A stretch of DNA of 15,700 bases from Candidatus Gastranaerophilales bacterium. Its GTDB lineage: Bacteria > Cyanobacteriota > Vampirovibrionia > Gastranaerophilales > Gastranaerophilaceae. The DNA is taken from contig JAJQFK010000079.1 in assembly GCA_021201175.1 (NCBI GenBank), positions 1-15,700 on the forward strand, in the 5' to 3' direction. The notes below the pieces were generated by a model. It was not told where the DNA came from. It did no database searches and worked only from the letters and a program-made list of their open reading frames with translations. Both the position numbers and the translations under genes were made by a program. Shown piece after piece: positions 15,395 to 15,700 of the stretch; position 1 is the first letter of the stretch, and every line of letters starts with the position of its first letter.

Positions 15395-15530
15395 GTATGA
15401 AATTCCATTAATCTATTCACTTATTTTAAAAATCAACATATTTTTTTTTGCGTAATTTTTAAAAAAGATTCTTTTTTTGTTACATTTTTTATTGGTGAAT
15501 TTGCAGAGTAATCCGGTTCGCAGTTTATAT

Positions 15531-15548
15531 GGTGCAAAATATTGCACC
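15531..15548. repeat. 18-bp palindrome GGTGCAA-N4-TTGCACC
   Basis: Two perfect seven-base arms flank AATA. It lies 29 bases beyond the stop of the partial minus-strand gene. No T-run follows on either strand, so it is not a standard terminator. Read on the minus strand it begins GTAGGGTGC, which recalls the GTAGGGTGC…GCACC palindromes repeated in many bacterial genomes. It could also be a protein-binding site. Confidence 0.5.
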
Positions 15549-15576
15549 CTACAGCTTCAAGCCCACATTATGTTTA

Positions 15577-15699
15577 TTATGAATCTTCCGCCGGATGTTT
15601 TTCGTAACACTTGTCGCTGTCGTCGCAAACGTTAATCCCGCGTTTACCACCATTCAAAAACTTTATTTTAAATCTGAAAACATCTTTTTCAAGCTGGTT
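15577..15699 (-). CDS. C-terminus of an unidentified protein (partial, enters from beyond the window)
   Basis: An open minus-strand frame runs from the window edge to a TAA at 15577-15579 and gives 40 residues ending in KCYEKHPAEDS. The segment is rich in charged residues, with Cys25 and Cys31 six residues apart in this fragment (VCDDSDKC). The codons look plausible, but 40 residues without a start are weak evidence. The other two minus frames hit stops within 12 codons. No family can be assigned. The 182 bases between this stop and the nucleotidase start (15395-15576) hold the palindrome and very A/T-rich runs, and no convincing promoter. Confidence 0.5.
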   Translation of the reverse strand, partial: NQLEKDVFRFKIKFLNGGKRGINVCDDSDKCYEKHPAEDS

Positions 15700-15700
15700 T

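Noticed and set aside
15450..15480. A-run and T-run near the nucleotidase start, considered as a terminator for the upstream gene
   Set aside because: The pairing is A/T only with almost no loop, and it lies about 100 bases beyond the partial gene's stop.
1..15700. tRNA, rRNA, CRISPR array, insertion sequence or prophage genes
   Set aside because: No cloverleaf-like cluster, regularly spaced repeats, transposase or integrase motif was found by reading; a covariance-model scan would be decisive for small RNAs.

Overview
This window looks like chromosomal DNA from an AT-rich bacterium with a Gram-negative envelope, probably an anaerobe or microaerophile. The envelope type follows from a complete three-part RND efflux system with a TolC-like outer-membrane channel. 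The anaerobic lifestyle is suggested by a two-iron-centre desulfoferrodoxin. All three stop codons end genes (TGA ends glgC, the thioredoxin and the small secreted protein), so the standard bacterial code applies. My best guess at lineage is a gut Melainabacteria/Vampirovibrionia relative (Gastranaerophilales type). That rests on the style of the lone pilin-like protein, the 290-residue protein opening with MGLAASQ, and the nucleotidase with its Asn-rich N-terminus. It is recognition, not a database result.

Layout. At 1-783 a pilin-like protein has its own near-consensus promoter. A desulfoferrodoxin (833-1249, minus) faces it tail to tail. Divergent from that, a co-directional cluster runs lepA (EF4), glgC (ADP-glucose pyrophosphorylase) and a membrane-anchored thioredoxin-like protein (1391-4931). 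A second cluster begins with a sigma70-type promoter whose -35 box overlaps the thioredoxin stop codon. It encodes a MarR regulator, a periplasmic adaptor, an RND pump, an 83-residue secreted protein and a TolC-like channel (5005-11712), followed 26 bases later by a Rhizobium-etli-type L-asparaginase (11739-12740). The last part is on the minus strand: a 290-residue acidic protein of unknown function, whose stop codon overlaps that of the asparaginase, then a 5'-nucleotidase-family metallophosphoesterase with a clear rho-independent terminator, then the C-terminus of a gene that enters from beyond the window.

How the genes work together. The MarR-adaptor-pump-channel block is a self-contained drug or bile type exporter, probably repressed by its own MarR; a dyad of two 7-bp arms at the promoter is a candidate operator. 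The small secreted protein is translationally coupled to the channel gene and resembles its first 80 residues, so it looks like a detached copy of the channel's N-terminal leader module. The desulfoferrodoxin handles superoxide. The lepA-glgC-thioredoxin group mixes translation, glycogen precursor synthesis and an extracytoplasmic redox protein, and I see no firm functional link between them.

I found no tRNA, rRNA, CRISPR array, insertion sequence or transposase. The least explained items are the small leader-like protein, the long Lys-rich pre-domain of the channel, and the 290-residue protein with helical ends and a variable centre.
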